Assembly: GCA_003508835.1 (NCBI GenBank)
Contig: PUFA01000021.1
Coordinates: 11,391,501 to 11,455,500, forward strand
Reading direction: 5' to 3'
Length of the DNA: 64,000 nt
Origin: Eonycteris spelaea
Lineage: Eukaryota > Chordata > Mammalia > Chiroptera > Pteropodidae
Under the pieces are notes generated by a model that saw nothing but the letters and a program-made list of their open reading frames with translations, searched no databases and was not told the origin of the DNA. A program made the translations under genes and the position numbers. Of the stretch, positions 47,030 to 59,760 are shown piece by piece (the stretch's first letter is position 1; the number at the start of each line of letters is the position of its first letter).

Positions 47030-49190
47030 TTCTAACATAATGGGAATAAACAAGATGAACACAGAAATGATCCTGAGAGAGTTTCTAAGCAGCGGTCCAA
47101 GGAGAGGGGATGCAGGAGAAGGCCAGAGGACTTTCTGAATTAAGAAGATGGAACTGAAAAATCTGAGAGAAACAAAATGGCTAGCAATTCAGGACCAGAG
47201 TTCTGCCAGAGAGAAGGTTACAAAATATAATCATCCAGATCTGCATCAGAAGATCCTGGAAAATTAGTTGATTATTAATAAACACATGCATGTAAGGAAA
47301 CTATCAGCAGGCAGAGAGAGAGAGAAGTAGCAGTTAGGACTAGAAGTGATGGTTCAAGGGCCTTGAGCCTAAAGCTTAGAAGGATGTTGCCTCAGTATTA
47401 AAAAATAATAGTTTTAGACTAAATTCTGTAAAGGGTCCATATAACACACCTTGAAATACACGACAAAAAGTAAAATAGTTTCTATGAACTTAACTGTGTC
47501 ACAGGAAAATTTAAGAGTATTTGTAGGAATACAAATATATCAAACACCCAACAAGGTAAAATTCCCAACATCTGGAATTCAATCAGAGATTACTAGGAAT
47601 GAAAGGAAACAGGATAATATGATCTATAAAATAAGATACATGACTTTTAAAAATATTAGAATTAGCAGAAAATATATTAAAAGAAATGATAGAGTATAAT
47701 AAAATTTCACATGTTCAAAAATAGACAAAGGAATATATAAAAAGACTATATTGCATGTTTAGAAATAAGAACTTCAATATACAAGATAAAAATTTCTTGG
47801 GTGAGATTATGAATGAAGTAGATATTATAGAAGAAAATATTTGTTAAGTTTAGGATATAGTGATAAAAACTACTATAATTGAAACAGAGGGGAAACAAAA
47901 ATTTTCAAGAGCATCTGTAAAAGAAATTTAAGCAGCTTACTGTACATATAATTTGTGTTCCCAAAGAATAAGTGAGGGAGCAGAGAAAATCGTATTTGAA
48001 GAAAAGGCAGAACTGTTTCAAATTTGATAAACATTATTAAATTGCAGATAAAGAATATTGACATACACCATGAACAAGGAAAGGGAAGAGAAGTTTCCAG
48101 TCTGCATGCATGGCAGGAAGGGCAATACAGGATAATCCTGGCAGACCTAGATTACCAAATTGCTGAAAACATCTGATAAAGAGAACATATTAAAAGCAGT
48201 TAAATAAAACAGACAAGTTAGGTAGAGATGAACAAAGATATGAAGGACAATAGATTTCTTTTCAGGAACTTTCCTAATTATAAGATAGAAGAACAACTTC
48301 TTTAAAGTACTGAAAGTGAAAAAAAAAAAGTCAACTGGAAATTCCACACCCAGAAAAATTATTTTTTACAGTTTAAAGGCAAAGCAAGACTTTCTTTATA
48401 TACACAGTTATACTGATAAGGGGGAAAAGAGAAAAGACACAAGTTATCAATATCATGATGAGAGAAATGATATCACTAAAGTTTTTAAAAGGATAATGAA
48501 GATATGTTAAAACACTTTTATGCCAATGAATTTGATAACTTGGAGTAAACGCATAAATTCTATGAAAGATACAAACTACCAAAGCTCACTCAAGAGGAAT
48601 TTGAGAAACTTAGTAACCCAATATTATTTTTTTAAATTGAATCTGTATTTAAAAAGTATGAAAAGGAAATCTAGACCCAGATAGTTTCACTAGTATATTC
48701 TCTTAAATCTTTGAAGAGGAAATCAGACAAATTCTACACAAACACTTCCACGAAATTGAAAAGGAGGGACTACTTTCCATTTCGTTCTGAGAGCCTAACA
48801 TTACCTCGAAAACAAACAAACAAAAAACAGATTCAGACATTACAACATCAATGCCAAAATCCAAGCAACACTTTGGCAGTCAAATCCTGCAAATCACACC
48901 AAAAAAAAATATAAATACATAAAACATTGAAAGAAAAGAGGGTACTATGTTGTTACCAAGGAGTTTATTTCAGAAATTTAAGTTTTGTTTAACTTGAAAA
49001 ATCAATCAAATATACATTGCATATAACAAACTACTATATTTTAATATAGTATTAAGGAAAAAGCTTTGACAAAATCCAACTATCTTGTTTGTGCTGAGGA
49101 TTTAACAGTATATAATTATTTCAAATCATATTAAAGTTTACACTTTAAATAGGTATGTTTTATATGTTAATTATACCTCAATAATGGAGT
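47030..49190 (+). mobile_element. Long old L1M relic, sense, with internal deletions
   Basis: Segments appear in L1M order. The 5' UTR/ORF1-proximal part (47030-48450) has 'aaatatatcaaacacccaacaaggtaaaattcccaacatctgg', 'ctgcatgcatggcaggaagggcaatacaggataatcctggcagacc' and 'actggaaattccacacccagaaaaat'. The ORF2 reverse-transcriptase part (48500-49085) has 'agatagtttcactagtatattc', 'caaacacttccacgaaattg' and 'gctttgacaaaatccaac'. The 3' terminus (49130-49190) has 'atgttaattatacctcaataa'. Most of ORF2 is missing. Small open frames (47451-47699, 48316-48510, 48711-48914) are remnants, not genes. Confidence 0.75.
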
Positions 49191-50269
49191 TAAAATTATT
49201 CACAGTTAAATGAGAATATGAAGATACTCTATAATTCATCAAAATATATCTTCTATCACTTTCTATTATCCTTGCTTATGTTATTGTTTACTTAAGAGAC
49301 TTCTAGATCTGGGTCTGATGAAATTGATATCTGGCTACAATGATGGTCACATGTTATTAGGTAAAAAAAATGCAGAGTTTGGACTTCCTGAAAGAAGAAG
49401 TTATGAAGTGAATTAGTTTAAATTGAATTAGCAAAACATGTGTACTAGAAGAGTAGACGTGATTTCAGTATTTCAAAAGTGAATTTGAATACAAAAAAAA
49501 TTTTAAAGACAATAATATGATTGCTAATATTAAATAAAGAGCAAAACAATAATATGTATTTAACTGTGGATTTAATTTGATTTTTAATTCATACTATGTG
49601 TGAGAATCAATTGAAGCAAAAATATGTGAAAATTCCTTATCGGCTGAAATCAGCGTACACAGAAGAAATTATTTTCTGTATTACTTTGAAGAATGTTTCA
49701 CACATAAGTGTTTAAAAATAATTATTTATTTGACTTGATAAATTACAAACTATACATGAGCCTGCAAAATATATATATAACTTCCTTTTATATTTTTAAT
49801 TGATTGCTTGAAAATTTGCCTAGTATAGCAATTTTGAATTTTTTTACCAGTTCAGATGCAATTTAAAATATAAGCTCTAAAGCAAAATACTAATAGTCCC
49901 TAATTATAATTTTTTTCTACTTAGATTCGTTTTAACCTCTATACAACTTCATAAAGTTCATTGTCTTCCATTCCCAGAGGCTCTACCCACTGAGGGCTGA
50001 GCATGTGTAATCGTTTAAAGGCTCAGTAAGGTAATGTTTTACTTCTAAATTTTTACTTTGTGCTTTTTGTTTGGAAAGAAAAAAAAAAACTATTGCATAC
50101 TACCCTTAAAAATAGAAAAGTATTCTGGAAAAGTCAAATCATATAGAATAATTTCCTAATCTTTTATTTATACTCATTTTGAAATCTGAAACAAAATGTA
50201 TTATTATATTTGCAGTCTACCTTTGGATAACAGATAATGACAAAAATATTAAAAAGAAATATCTTTATT
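49191..50269. other. No gene seen; AT-rich desert
   Basis: Unique AT-rich sequence without recognisable elements. Confidence 0.55.
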
Positions 50270-50475
50270 GAGATATTTCTATGTGTTAGGTATTGTATTA
50301 TTAATTTATCAATTTCTCAAAACAAACTGTATTGTTGTGGCATTTTTTTTTTGCTTGTTTGTTTTTGTAGATGCTAAAATTTAGACATACTTTTCTTAAT
50401 AGATAAAAATGTCAGAACTGAGATTTGAACCTAGGTCTCAGGTCTCTCTGATACCAAAGCCTGTATTCAAGCATA
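50270..50475 (+). mobile_element. MIR SINE relic
   Basis: 'tttattgagatatttctatgtgttaggtattgtatta' and 'cagaactgagatttgaacctaggtctcaggtctctctgataccaaagcctgt' follow the MIR body and 3' end. A T-rich run has expanded in the middle. Confidence 0.6.
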
Positions 50476-50555
50476 TATATTTTTTGCATTATGTCTGTCC
50501 TGAAAGCAGATGAGAACCTTGATAGAGTGCCTGATCATGGGGGAGTGGAGAGGGA

Positions 50556-50564
50556 GTGTGTGTG

Positions 50565-50627
<63 letters not shown>

Positions 50628-50648
50628 TGTGTGCGCGCGCGCGCGCGC
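50556..50648 (+). repeat. (TG)n-(CG)8 alternating purine-pyrimidine tract
   Basis: About 34 TG units run from 50565 to 50632 with one TC interruption, and pass directly into eight CG units at 50633-50648. The alternating purine/pyrimidine series is unbroken over ~90 bp apart from that interruption. Cys-Val-repeat open frames are artefacts. Confidence 0.95.
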
Positions 50649-50839
50649 TTATCCTGCTGGTTAAGAGAGATTTTAGGTTTGAAGTCTTATAGGCACTTTG
50701 ACGGCAGAAATGAAGTGTTACTTTTCACAAAAAATAATTCTTAGCTCTCCAGAGACAAGTTTACGTACTTTGAAATATAGAAATGCTATTCATTTAAAGG
50801 CACTGTTTAAACTCTCAATAAATATCTGTTACCTAAGTA

Positions 50840-50876
50840 TAATGAAAGGCGCAGCTTTACTTGAGGATATACATAG
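50840..50876 (+). repeat. 37-bp direct repeat, left of copy B
   Basis: Starts 'taatgaaag' and ends 'atag'. It pairs with 51594-51630 with no gaps and 8 differences, all transitions. It brackets duplicated copy B. Confidence 0.75.
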
Positions 50877-50997
50877 ATAATAACAAATAAAACAAAGTGA
50901 AATCAAATTAATCAACCTGACTTTAAAATTCTGAAGTTTATTAATATCTCTATCCTCACTAAAACATAGGACATTTACCTCAAATCATCTTTATTAG

Positions 50998-51374
50998 TGG
51001 TTATGAATTGAATTGCATTGCATTCCCTCAAAATTCATACATAGAAGCCCTTAACCTACAAAGTGATGGCTTTTGGAGATAGTTAAGTTTAGATTAGGTA
51101 AAGAGGGTGAGACTCTCATGATGGAATTAGTACCCTTATAAGAAGATATATCCAAGAGTGTGCTCTCTCTCTTCTTGCCATGTGAGGACACAGCAAGAAG
51201 GGGACCACACAAAGAAGCAGCCATCTAAAAGCCAGGAAGAGAGCCTTAGAGGCTAACCATGCTAGCATCTTGACCTTGGACTTTTAGCCTTTAGAAATGT
51301 GCAAAAATAAATTTTTGTTGTTGAAGCTACCCAGTCTATGGCATCTTGTTTTGACAGGCCACGCTAAGACACTA
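50998..51374 (+). mobile_element. MLT1-type LTR (ERVL-MaLR), copy B
   Basis: 'gaattgaattgcattgc', 'tacccttataagaag', 'tgccatgtgaggacacagcaagaagg', 'ttgttgttgaagctacccagtctatgg' in sense MLT1 order. The same subfamily features as copy A follow from shared descent. Confidence 0.85.
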
Positions 51375-51425
51375 GTCCTTCACATTAGTATTACCTAATA
51401 CTTTAGTTCTGTCCAGTTTCTTCAC

Positions 51426-51448
51426 GTGTGTGTGTGTGTGTGTGTGTG
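51426..51448 (+). repeat. (TG)n microsatellite in copy B
   Basis: About 11 TG units followed by 'cacgcacacata', so the tract is flanked by its own partial inverse complement. Confidence 0.9.
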
Positions 51449-51593
51449 CACGCACACATAGGCACATGTTCATGCGCGTATAACACAAATATTGTATTAA
51501 TATATGTATACTTGCAAATAATAATATACATTTACTATATATTAGTGAAGTATATTTATATGTATAATACTTTTTATAATTCAAGAAGTTGGG

Positions 51594-51630
51594 TAATGAA
51601 AGATACAGCTTTACTCAAGAATATGTATAG
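51594..51630 (+). repeat. 37-bp direct repeat, right of copy B
   Basis: Partner of 50840-50876, with 29 of 37 positions identical and no gap. Confidence 0.75.
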
Positions 51631-54600
51631 GATACATTCCATATGTTAGAACTTTGTCTTAGACCGATCCTTAACTGTAAAGATATTTAATAAGTCTTGT
51701 CCTTGTTTGGGCCAGCTCTTAGCATTAAAACTACACGAAGAGGTATAGATGCAAATCACATTTAATCTATAATCTAGATTTAACAATTATGAACATTTTG
51801 TCATATGCGTTTTGTCCACATATTTGGAAGAGTTATTTTATAGCCAGTCCCACATATAAAGAAATTTACTTCTAAATAGTTTAGCGTAAACTTCTAAAAA
51901 GTAAAGACACTTTTTTACATAATGACAAGTATGCTACCATTATTTTAATTAAATAAATTGTTAGTCATTTTTATCATCTAAAATTTCTGTCAGATAGAAA
52001 TACGTTTGTCTTCAAATATACTTTTACATTTCATTGTTCCAGATAGAATCCTAATTGAGTCCTCAAATTGAACTTGATTGAAATAGCCTATTAAACTTTT
52101 AAGAAAATATAATTTAATATTAAATAACTGAATAAAGCAGAATTTTTAATGAAATGAATGTATCATTACAATAAACTTAGTAATTATTTTTATCACTGTA
52201 ACTTGGACCATGGAAGCTTTATAATAAAAAGAACCCAATTCAAGGATTGGCACTTACAAACCTCCATTTTACCCCACTGATAATTATTGAATAACGAGCC
52301 TGATGCCAGAAAAGGAGCATTAATTACTCAAGAATGCACTACTAATGAGGGTTAAAAAGAAGAGCTGCCAGTCATGCTTGGACCTCTGGACTTTCAGGTG
52401 AAGATTTATAGCATTATTCATTTGAAAACGTTTGACCAGGGATTGAAATATTGAATATTATGCAGTATTTAGGTATTTTGCTCAGAACATAAGTATATTT
52501 TTCAAATTTGACAATTTCTACGTATTACCGAGAAAAGCAGATAAATATAATTCACTATAAATTGCTGTCTACAAAATATCTAGTTACAACTTCTGTTGAG
52601 GGAGGCTGAATCTTACATTTAAAATTTTATTTAGCATGATCTAATCTAATACCATAGAGGAGTTTTTCAAATAAAATTGTTAGTCAAAGCAACGACATAT
52701 AGAAATACACTATTTTTCTGTTCAAAATGTATCTCTGATATCGTAATGAATCCTTTTGGGAGACTACCAGATTTGTCATCTCTACTCAATGTATCTGGCC
52801 CTATATACCCATATTAGGTCAACTTCATCCTTTCAACAGTGGAAAAGAATAACTAAAAGACATTAAAATAAATTGCCTACTTCCACAATGAGCAAAATGT
52901 TTTATTTTCTGATAGTTTTAAAAAGATTTAAAAATTAATTTAAGCAGAACAACTGGATAGAATTTCATATTTTGTTCTGGGAAGAAGTAAAAATAATAAA
53001 GTTTGCTTATGATAAATAGATACAAATGTTTTATGTTTCTTGATACTTTATGGTTTTTCAAAACTTCTAAAATAAAAAAATATATATATAATTGAATTCA
53101 GTTGAATTGTCATGATTTACACAATGTATTATGTTATTATCAAATAAATTTTGTCACTTGTAAGATCATGTTCTCTACACCCAACTTTAAAAATTATATA
53201 CCAGTGGGATAAATGACAAATCTAGTTAATCTGCCAAATCAATCTCTTTTATTTAAGAGAGACAGATCTCAACTTTCATTTCTTTACTTTAGTCAGCCTG
53301 TAAGCAACAGATTTAATGTTTGCATCTAACTACATAAAATTACAGTTCGACAGGAAACCTCAAAACTGAAAGATCTTATGTTTTGTCTTGGTATCTCACC
53401 AGGTGATTTGCTGGTGCCCAGAAATGACATTAAATCAGAAATAAGTGGCCATTTATTAGTAGATATGTCTTCAGCTCTGCACAATGGCTTCTGTTGTACT
53501 TGAAGAGCAGGCTTAATAAATAAAACCAGCACTCATGATAAAATTGGTCCTAAACTTTATTTTACCTTTTTACAAAACAATCTGAATTCACCATTTTTGC
53601 AATAACTCTGAAATAGATGGCATTATGGTGTAGTATATCCTAGTTTAAAATAAGTACAGCTATATCAAAAGAGGTCCTAAGACATTTTTATGTCCCTATA
53701 AATATGCCTGTATTTGAATCCCAAAACAGATGTAATAAAAACCAATATATTTTCCTGAGATTAAATAGAAATCACAGCAATGGGGAAGCACAGTGAAAAG
53801 AACAGGCAACAAACAGGCCATTTTGCTTTAAGAGAAATTTTTAACATTATAGCCAGAAAAATGCCCACATGATCTAGATTGACTTATTCAATAAGTTCTT
53901 CTCAGAAGAAACGGGGATATTATATCTACTTTAGTAGATTATTGTGAATACTTAGATAATTAACCAGTATAACATGTGATGTTATAATTACTCAAAAACT
54001 TATGATGTTGAATTTATGATTTAAGATAGGTCATGGCTCCTATTTAAAAACATTCCACATCACACACAAAAAACAGATACACATATAAAGCTCAATAAAA
54101 ACCTTCACAGGCCTATTGTAGAAGAGAATTTGTCAGTACTTGAGTCATTCCTTTATAGTTACATTTAGGGAGCTCTGAATCTTAACCATAATACAGAATT
54201 AAATTTCAGAAGGCAGCAACAGATAGCTAATATATCAATGGCTAATGTTATCATTGTTTTGGGTCACAGATGGCAAGAACTTAAGAAAAAAGGACACAGT
54301 GAGATTGAGATTCTGTGATATATTGGGATGTGGCTCAGCAGTGAGACAGGGAATATAAAATTCTGGGAAAGGTTGAGCAACAGTATACAGAATTATAAAA
54401 ATATTAATAGGTTTGTAAAACTGGTATTAAATACAAAAGATGGTATATTTAAACTACAAATGCTTACTACAGTTTGGACTTGAGTTTAGTCTATAAAATA
54501 TATAATTAAATGCAGAGCAATTAAGTCAGAAGATGTGCACAGAGGCCCTCTTATGTTTTTTTTTTAAACGGTCCTAACCGCCCCCCTCAGATTTCAAAAA

Positions 54601-55540
54601 GGTGACATTCATTTTGTGTATAGCAATTATTGCATACTGTAATGAGGAAATCACTTACAAATGTAATCGTGTTTTTCAAATGGTTCATATTTCAAGTATG
54701 ATTTTTCTATCCCTTTGTTATTATTTTTATTTACATAAAACTCTATAGACACAGATCTATTGAAAATTTCATGAAAGGTATGTAAATTCTAGGCATAAAA
54801 ACACATAAAGAAACAAAAATTTGCACATATTTTGAAGGGATTTGAAATAGAAGTTCTAGTATGTTACTTGAAAAAAGCAGGAAGTAAAAATGTGAAACAT
54901 ACTCATGAATCCATAATTAGAAAAAAAATAATTCTAAATACCAGAGTGCTTCAACCACGGTACATATCTGCATAAATAAAATTATATACACACCACATTG
55001 CTGATGGTTAATTATAACAAAGTGTTTATACCAGAAGCACTCATAATCAATCCCAGTTTAGCTTTTTATAAAAAAAATGAAGTAAATACAATTGGATTAT
55101 TCTAAATATTAAATTAAATTGTGTTTCTCAATCACTTCATATTCTGGCTTAGAATATCTAATAATTTATTTGCAAAAAGTGAAAATATCCAGCATTGTGA
55201 CTTTTTCCCTTTAATTATAGACATACCATATGGTAGGTTAACCATTGGCTGGACACCTGAAAGCTCAGCTCTTTGTCTTGAGCTCAGGTAGGTCAGCCCT
55301 TGACATCCTTCTGGTATTCTCCCCATCCTCTCGTTCAGTAGAGCAATGTCAGTCACAGCTCATTTCTTCACAGTCAATGCCTTCCAACCATCTAGACTAA
55401 AAATTTGTTAATCTAATAAACTAGTTCATGCTAATGGGTGAAAAGTCAAGATGTTCCTCCCTTACTGCTCACCAAAACTCTGCTCTCTGAGATTTTGTGC
55501 AATTTAGGATGCACATTCTATTAAACTAGGTCTTGACCAT
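51631..55540. other. No gene seen; AT-rich desert
   Basis: Nearly 4 kb without recognised repeat families. The non-repetitive block 52200-52400 is motif-dense (see findings). The minus frames 53326-53532 and 55132-55356 are unrecognised and lack context. Confidence 0.5.
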
Positions 55541-55544
55541 TTTC

Positions 55545-55690
55545 ATCCCTTAGTTCAATTCAGTTAACATTTACTAATCTATTTTATGCCGGGTACTTAA
55601 TGTGCCTTGCCCAGACGGGAGGAAGTTTCAGTTGGGGAAGCAGAAAGGTAGAGTATAAACAAAAATAAGATGAAAGTTAACTATAGTTTT
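55545..55690 (-). mobile_element. Possible L2 3' end relic, antisense
   Basis: 'ttcagttaacatttactaatctattttatgccgggtact' and 'gtttcagttggggaagcagaaagg' follow antisense L2 3' UTR order. Weak. Confidence 0.4.
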
Positions 55691-58021
55691 GAGGCTAACA
55701 GATTTAGTAAGAAGAACTTGGTATTTGTAAGAGATGAGTCAAAAATATATCTTTGGGGAAAAGAAGAATCTAGTAGTTTAAGTTCCAGGGTATAAAACTA
55801 CAAAAAGGAAAAATAATTAATATGAAAAGAAGTAGAATACTTAGAAAGAAGAAAATGTTTGAGAAAATTTGCAGTTAACTCAAAAGAAGATATTATACTT
55901 CAAAAGATTCATTTACTTTTTAATTAATTATTTTATTTTATCTTCCGAGAAAATATATTTATTTATAAATACACACTATTTTTGAATTATATAAATTAAA
56001 CTTCAAGTGTGTGATCACTGAATTAAAAAAAAATGTTTCTTATAAGGTTATTTGTTTAAGAAGTTGAAGAATTTGGTGAGATTTGAAATGTTGAAATGAT
56101 AGATTTAATGTAGACTGAAAGTTTTTTTATATATATATAATGAGACAGGTTTTAATTATTGACACAATGACACTGTTGCGCAAGCAAGCAATAGGGAAAA
56201 CATTTTACTTTAACCCACATGAATAATGCTGTTCATCAACAAATGTGCAAGAAACTTGAAAGTGCATAATCACATTCTTCCTCACAAACTGTCAGCTTGA
56301 TTCTCTCCCCAGAGAAGAGAAGGTGTCATAAATCTACCATGACTACATGACAAGAGAAAAAAATTCATTCTAGAGACAAGTACAAACTCTCTTTGCCATT
56401 GCCTCTAACATCCAAACAAATGGTAGCAGAAGCAATGAAAATGTTGCGATCACTTTTCTTTCTAACAGGGGAGTCCCTGGTGTTACTTTTTAGAATTACT
56501 TATTTTTCAAACAGACCTCATGCATCTCAAAAATGGCAACAAAAAACCAGAGTGTTTTTACCAGTTCAAACCAAATTCAGACAAGCAAATCAACCCACAT
56601 GACCTATTGAAGGTGGGGACCCCGTGCTGACTGTTTGGCATCATTTGATGATATTTGATTCCTCTGTACTTAAGAATGCAAGCAGAAGCAAATCTTAAAC
56701 TTAATATAATCACATTTTATTTTCATTTTAGTTGATATTTTAAAATAACTGTCTACTTAAAAAATTAATATCTATTCTCCTATAAAAAATCATGCTATTC
56801 TCATCTACTCACAATTATTCCAGAAAGTAATATCATAACTACATTATGAGGTAATTTTGAGGAGTAAATGAGTTCACAAACAACATTTGTTAAGCACATT
56901 CAATATTACTCATATGTAATATGTAGGTATATTAATGACTACAAACTTACATAGTCTGTTATATACTGACATGTAGAGAGTTGTATGATTTACGTGGTTT
57001 CTTTATATGATCATATAAAGACTATTTATTGGACCAAGAAAAGCATATAAAAACAAACAAACAAACAAAACCCTAAAATTACTATTGGGTAAGTACAGCA
57101 GATAGATTAAAGGTTTTTTCTAATATAAACTATCTGAAATAGTATTTTAGAAATGCATAGAGTAGAAATATATTAGTGCTCACATTTTTGAGATAAGGAA
57201 AGAAAAAAATTAAATAACTTAATCTAGTAAACATGCATTATGCAATTTTTCCATAATTATAAAAGAAAATAATAATTCATTGAAAAAAGTATATGTATTG
57301 AATGTTAACATGTATAAATTACATTTATTTTATTTAAATTAATGAAATTTGTCTACTAACCTGGAATAATTTGTTTTTAATTATGGAACTCCTATTCACT
57401 ATTTTATAATTCAGAAGGCAATTTGAAGTTCTACTTCATTAAACATTCAGCACGTATATTTTGAGTTTTATTGTAAAGGCAATTCAATATTTAATTTAAG
57501 TGGACATATGCCTTTCTAAAAATTGTCTAAGTTTGATGAAAGTTCTAAGTTATAGAAGTAAGGCATGAGCATTTTTCTTAAAAAAAAGTCTATATCTTTT
57601 ACATAGTTTTATTGTCTTTAAGCCAGAGTTTTAAAAATAAAATACATAGAGAGGAAAATTACAAACATACTAATCAATGTAGTATCAAAGATTTTCTTTG
57701 TTAAGGGAGATTAATCCCAAATCTGTCTTTAATCTTTATATATGCACATTGTCTTGATATTTAAGTCCCCAAATCTTATATTCAACAATAGAATTTCAGG
57801 AATGACTTATAAGAGTCAAAGTTTAAATGAATTCTAATATAAAGTCCACATAAAGACATGGTTAAGATTTAACTGATGAAGTCAATCAGTATTAACTCTC
57901 ATAGGTTCCTACATCTATAAGGGCATTTTCAAACAGAATTTTTGCAGCACAAACCAATTCTGAAGCTATATGATAAGAACACTCTCCCTTGCTCAAAGTC
58001 TCTAACATCATCAAGGTTTTA
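55691..58021. other. No gene seen; AT-rich desert
   Basis: Unique AT-rich sequence. The block 56260-56640 is less AT-rich and has a 69-codon plus frame that I do not recognise. Confidence 0.5.
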
Positions 58022-58046
58022 GTGTCCTGAGGGCCACTCAGGACAC
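58022..58046. repeat. Perfect inverted repeat, 10-bp stem, 5-nt loop
   Basis: Arms 'gtgtcctgag' and 'ctcaggacac' flank the loop 'ggcca'. It is GC-rich, in contrast to its surroundings. No T tract follows that would suggest a Pol III terminator. I assign no function. Confidence 0.9.
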
Positions 58047-59554
58047 CCACAAGTGGTGGGGATGTGGTGGAGATGAGACAGGGGAAACCTACCGTTGAAA
58101 ACTGTAATATCTTTTATATTTGAATCAAATGGAGCACAATTTGGTTTAGATTTGCTTTCTTGTTTTCATATTTAATATATTATCACAAGAACAGCAACAT
58201 ATTTAGAATTATTTTTTATAAAACAATTAAAGCCTATTACATGAAAAAAAATTGACTTTGAAAAAATGTTGGTTTTGCAATACCAATATTTTTGATCCTT
58301 TCCATTGATATAAATGAGCAAGATTTAATAAGAAATATGCATACTTACCTAAAATGTCAGACAATTATATACTATACTTGTGTGTGAAGTATAGTTCATA
58401 CAAAGTAAATTAAAATAGCATCTTTTGATCTCATGGCTTTTATACATATATTTCATCTTTTCATAAAAATTTCAAGTATTCAAGAAATATGTTTTGTATA
58501 ATGCAAGGCAATTTTGTATCAGATGTCATTCACCAAATAGTTCAAAACTATTTTTATCAATAACTTATTAACTTTTTCAATAGCTATATCTATTATACCT
58601 TTTATTCAAATATAAGTATCATTGTTTAAGTAAATCCTGTCTATAAATGAATTTGCACAGATAAATTATTATTAATAGCCAGGGATATTTACATCTCTAT
58701 AGACTGAAGTTTAAATAGACTTATAAAACATAAAATCAGTGTTCATTAGTAAAGAGGTCTACATTAGCAAAAAGTATGAGTGATTAATAAAATGTATGTA
58801 ATATGATTTCTCTATGTGTGTATATATCTCAAGCATATAAATATAAAAAATATTTTAAGAAACAGTTATAAAATATTGAAATGTAGTGAAATAACATTCA
58901 TTGAGAGGAAATGATTTTACATAAGTCAGTCTCTTTCTTGATCTTTTACTCTTTTTAAAGGAAATTTAGAAACAACCATAAAATCAGCCTAATGTCAATG
59001 CACCTTTGCTCATTCTATGATGTTTGAAAGTGTGCCTATAAGAAAGAGTTCCAAATCTATTACGAAAACAAAGAGAGTAGTGACATTTTTATAGAAATGA
59101 TTACAAAGCACAGAAGAAAATTGATCTGCCTAACCTCTAAATATCTCAGTATACTATAAAGACTTTTAAGAGAAACTATATGACCACAATTTATAATATA
59201 AATAACATTTTAATGTAACAAAAATAACAGAAAAATTTACCTTGTAATTCACTTTATGATTGGTGATATATTTTCTTCTTATATATTTCTGTGATTTGGT
59301 TCTGGAGGGGAATAGAAGAAAAAATACAAAAAATTCAACATTCATATCATAGAAATTTATGCATTATTATAAATAATTCAAAACATAGTTATTAGTAATT
59401 TCTCCATACAACTGAAGAATCCAAGGCATGAAAACCAAATTGGGGTTGGATGGCTGACATATTTTTTTCAAGAGGTAAATATTGATGAGACTGAACAGCT
59501 AGATTTTTTTTTTTTTTTTTAGGACATGGCTTTTTGAGATAGAAACCTCAATAA
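58047..59554. other. No gene seen; AT-rich desert
   Basis: Unique AT-rich sequence; no element recognised. A poly(T) run is at 59504-59520. Confidence 0.5.
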
Positions 59555-59760
59555 GGATCTCAACTTTCTCAGTTGTCAGCTGTGAAATTTTGAATAACTT
59601 AACTATGTTCTCTGAAGCACTCTTACTTCAACTCATTAAGTTAAATATAATATGCCTTTTACAGAGATTTGTATATTTAACATTATAAGCTACTTGAAGC
59701 ATATAGCACTGTGCCTAATATATAGTTGATATAAAAATATAAAGTATCAGTACTTATTTA
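59555..59760 (-). mobile_element. MIR SINE, antisense
   Basis: 'gtcagctgtgaaattttgaataacttaactatgttctctgaagc', 'agagatttgtatatttaacattataagctacttgaagcatatagcactgtgcctaatatatag' follow antisense MIR nearly end to end ('agctgtgtgaccttgggcaagttacttaacctctctg ... gcacttagaacagtgcctggcacatag'). Confidence 0.65.

Larger units (their letters stand above)
50882..51580 (+). repeat. Duplicated segment, copy B (contains MLT1 LTR)
   Basis: Paralogue of 44815-45480, about 6.07 kb downstream and in the same orientation. It contains an MLT1 LTR plus shared flanks on both sides. Compared with copy A it has an expanded (TG)n at 51426-51448 where A has only 'gtgtgtgtatgc'. The 37-bp direct repeats at 50840-50876 and 51594-51630 lie just outside it and have no counterpart around copy A that I can see. 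Confidence 0.8.

Noticed and set aside
47451..48914. Series of Lys-rich open frames as a gene
   Set aside because: They follow an old L1M element in consensus order, with stops and deletions.
50510..50744. Cys-Val and Val-Arg repeat open frames
   Set aside because: They are translations of the (TG)n-(CG)n tract.
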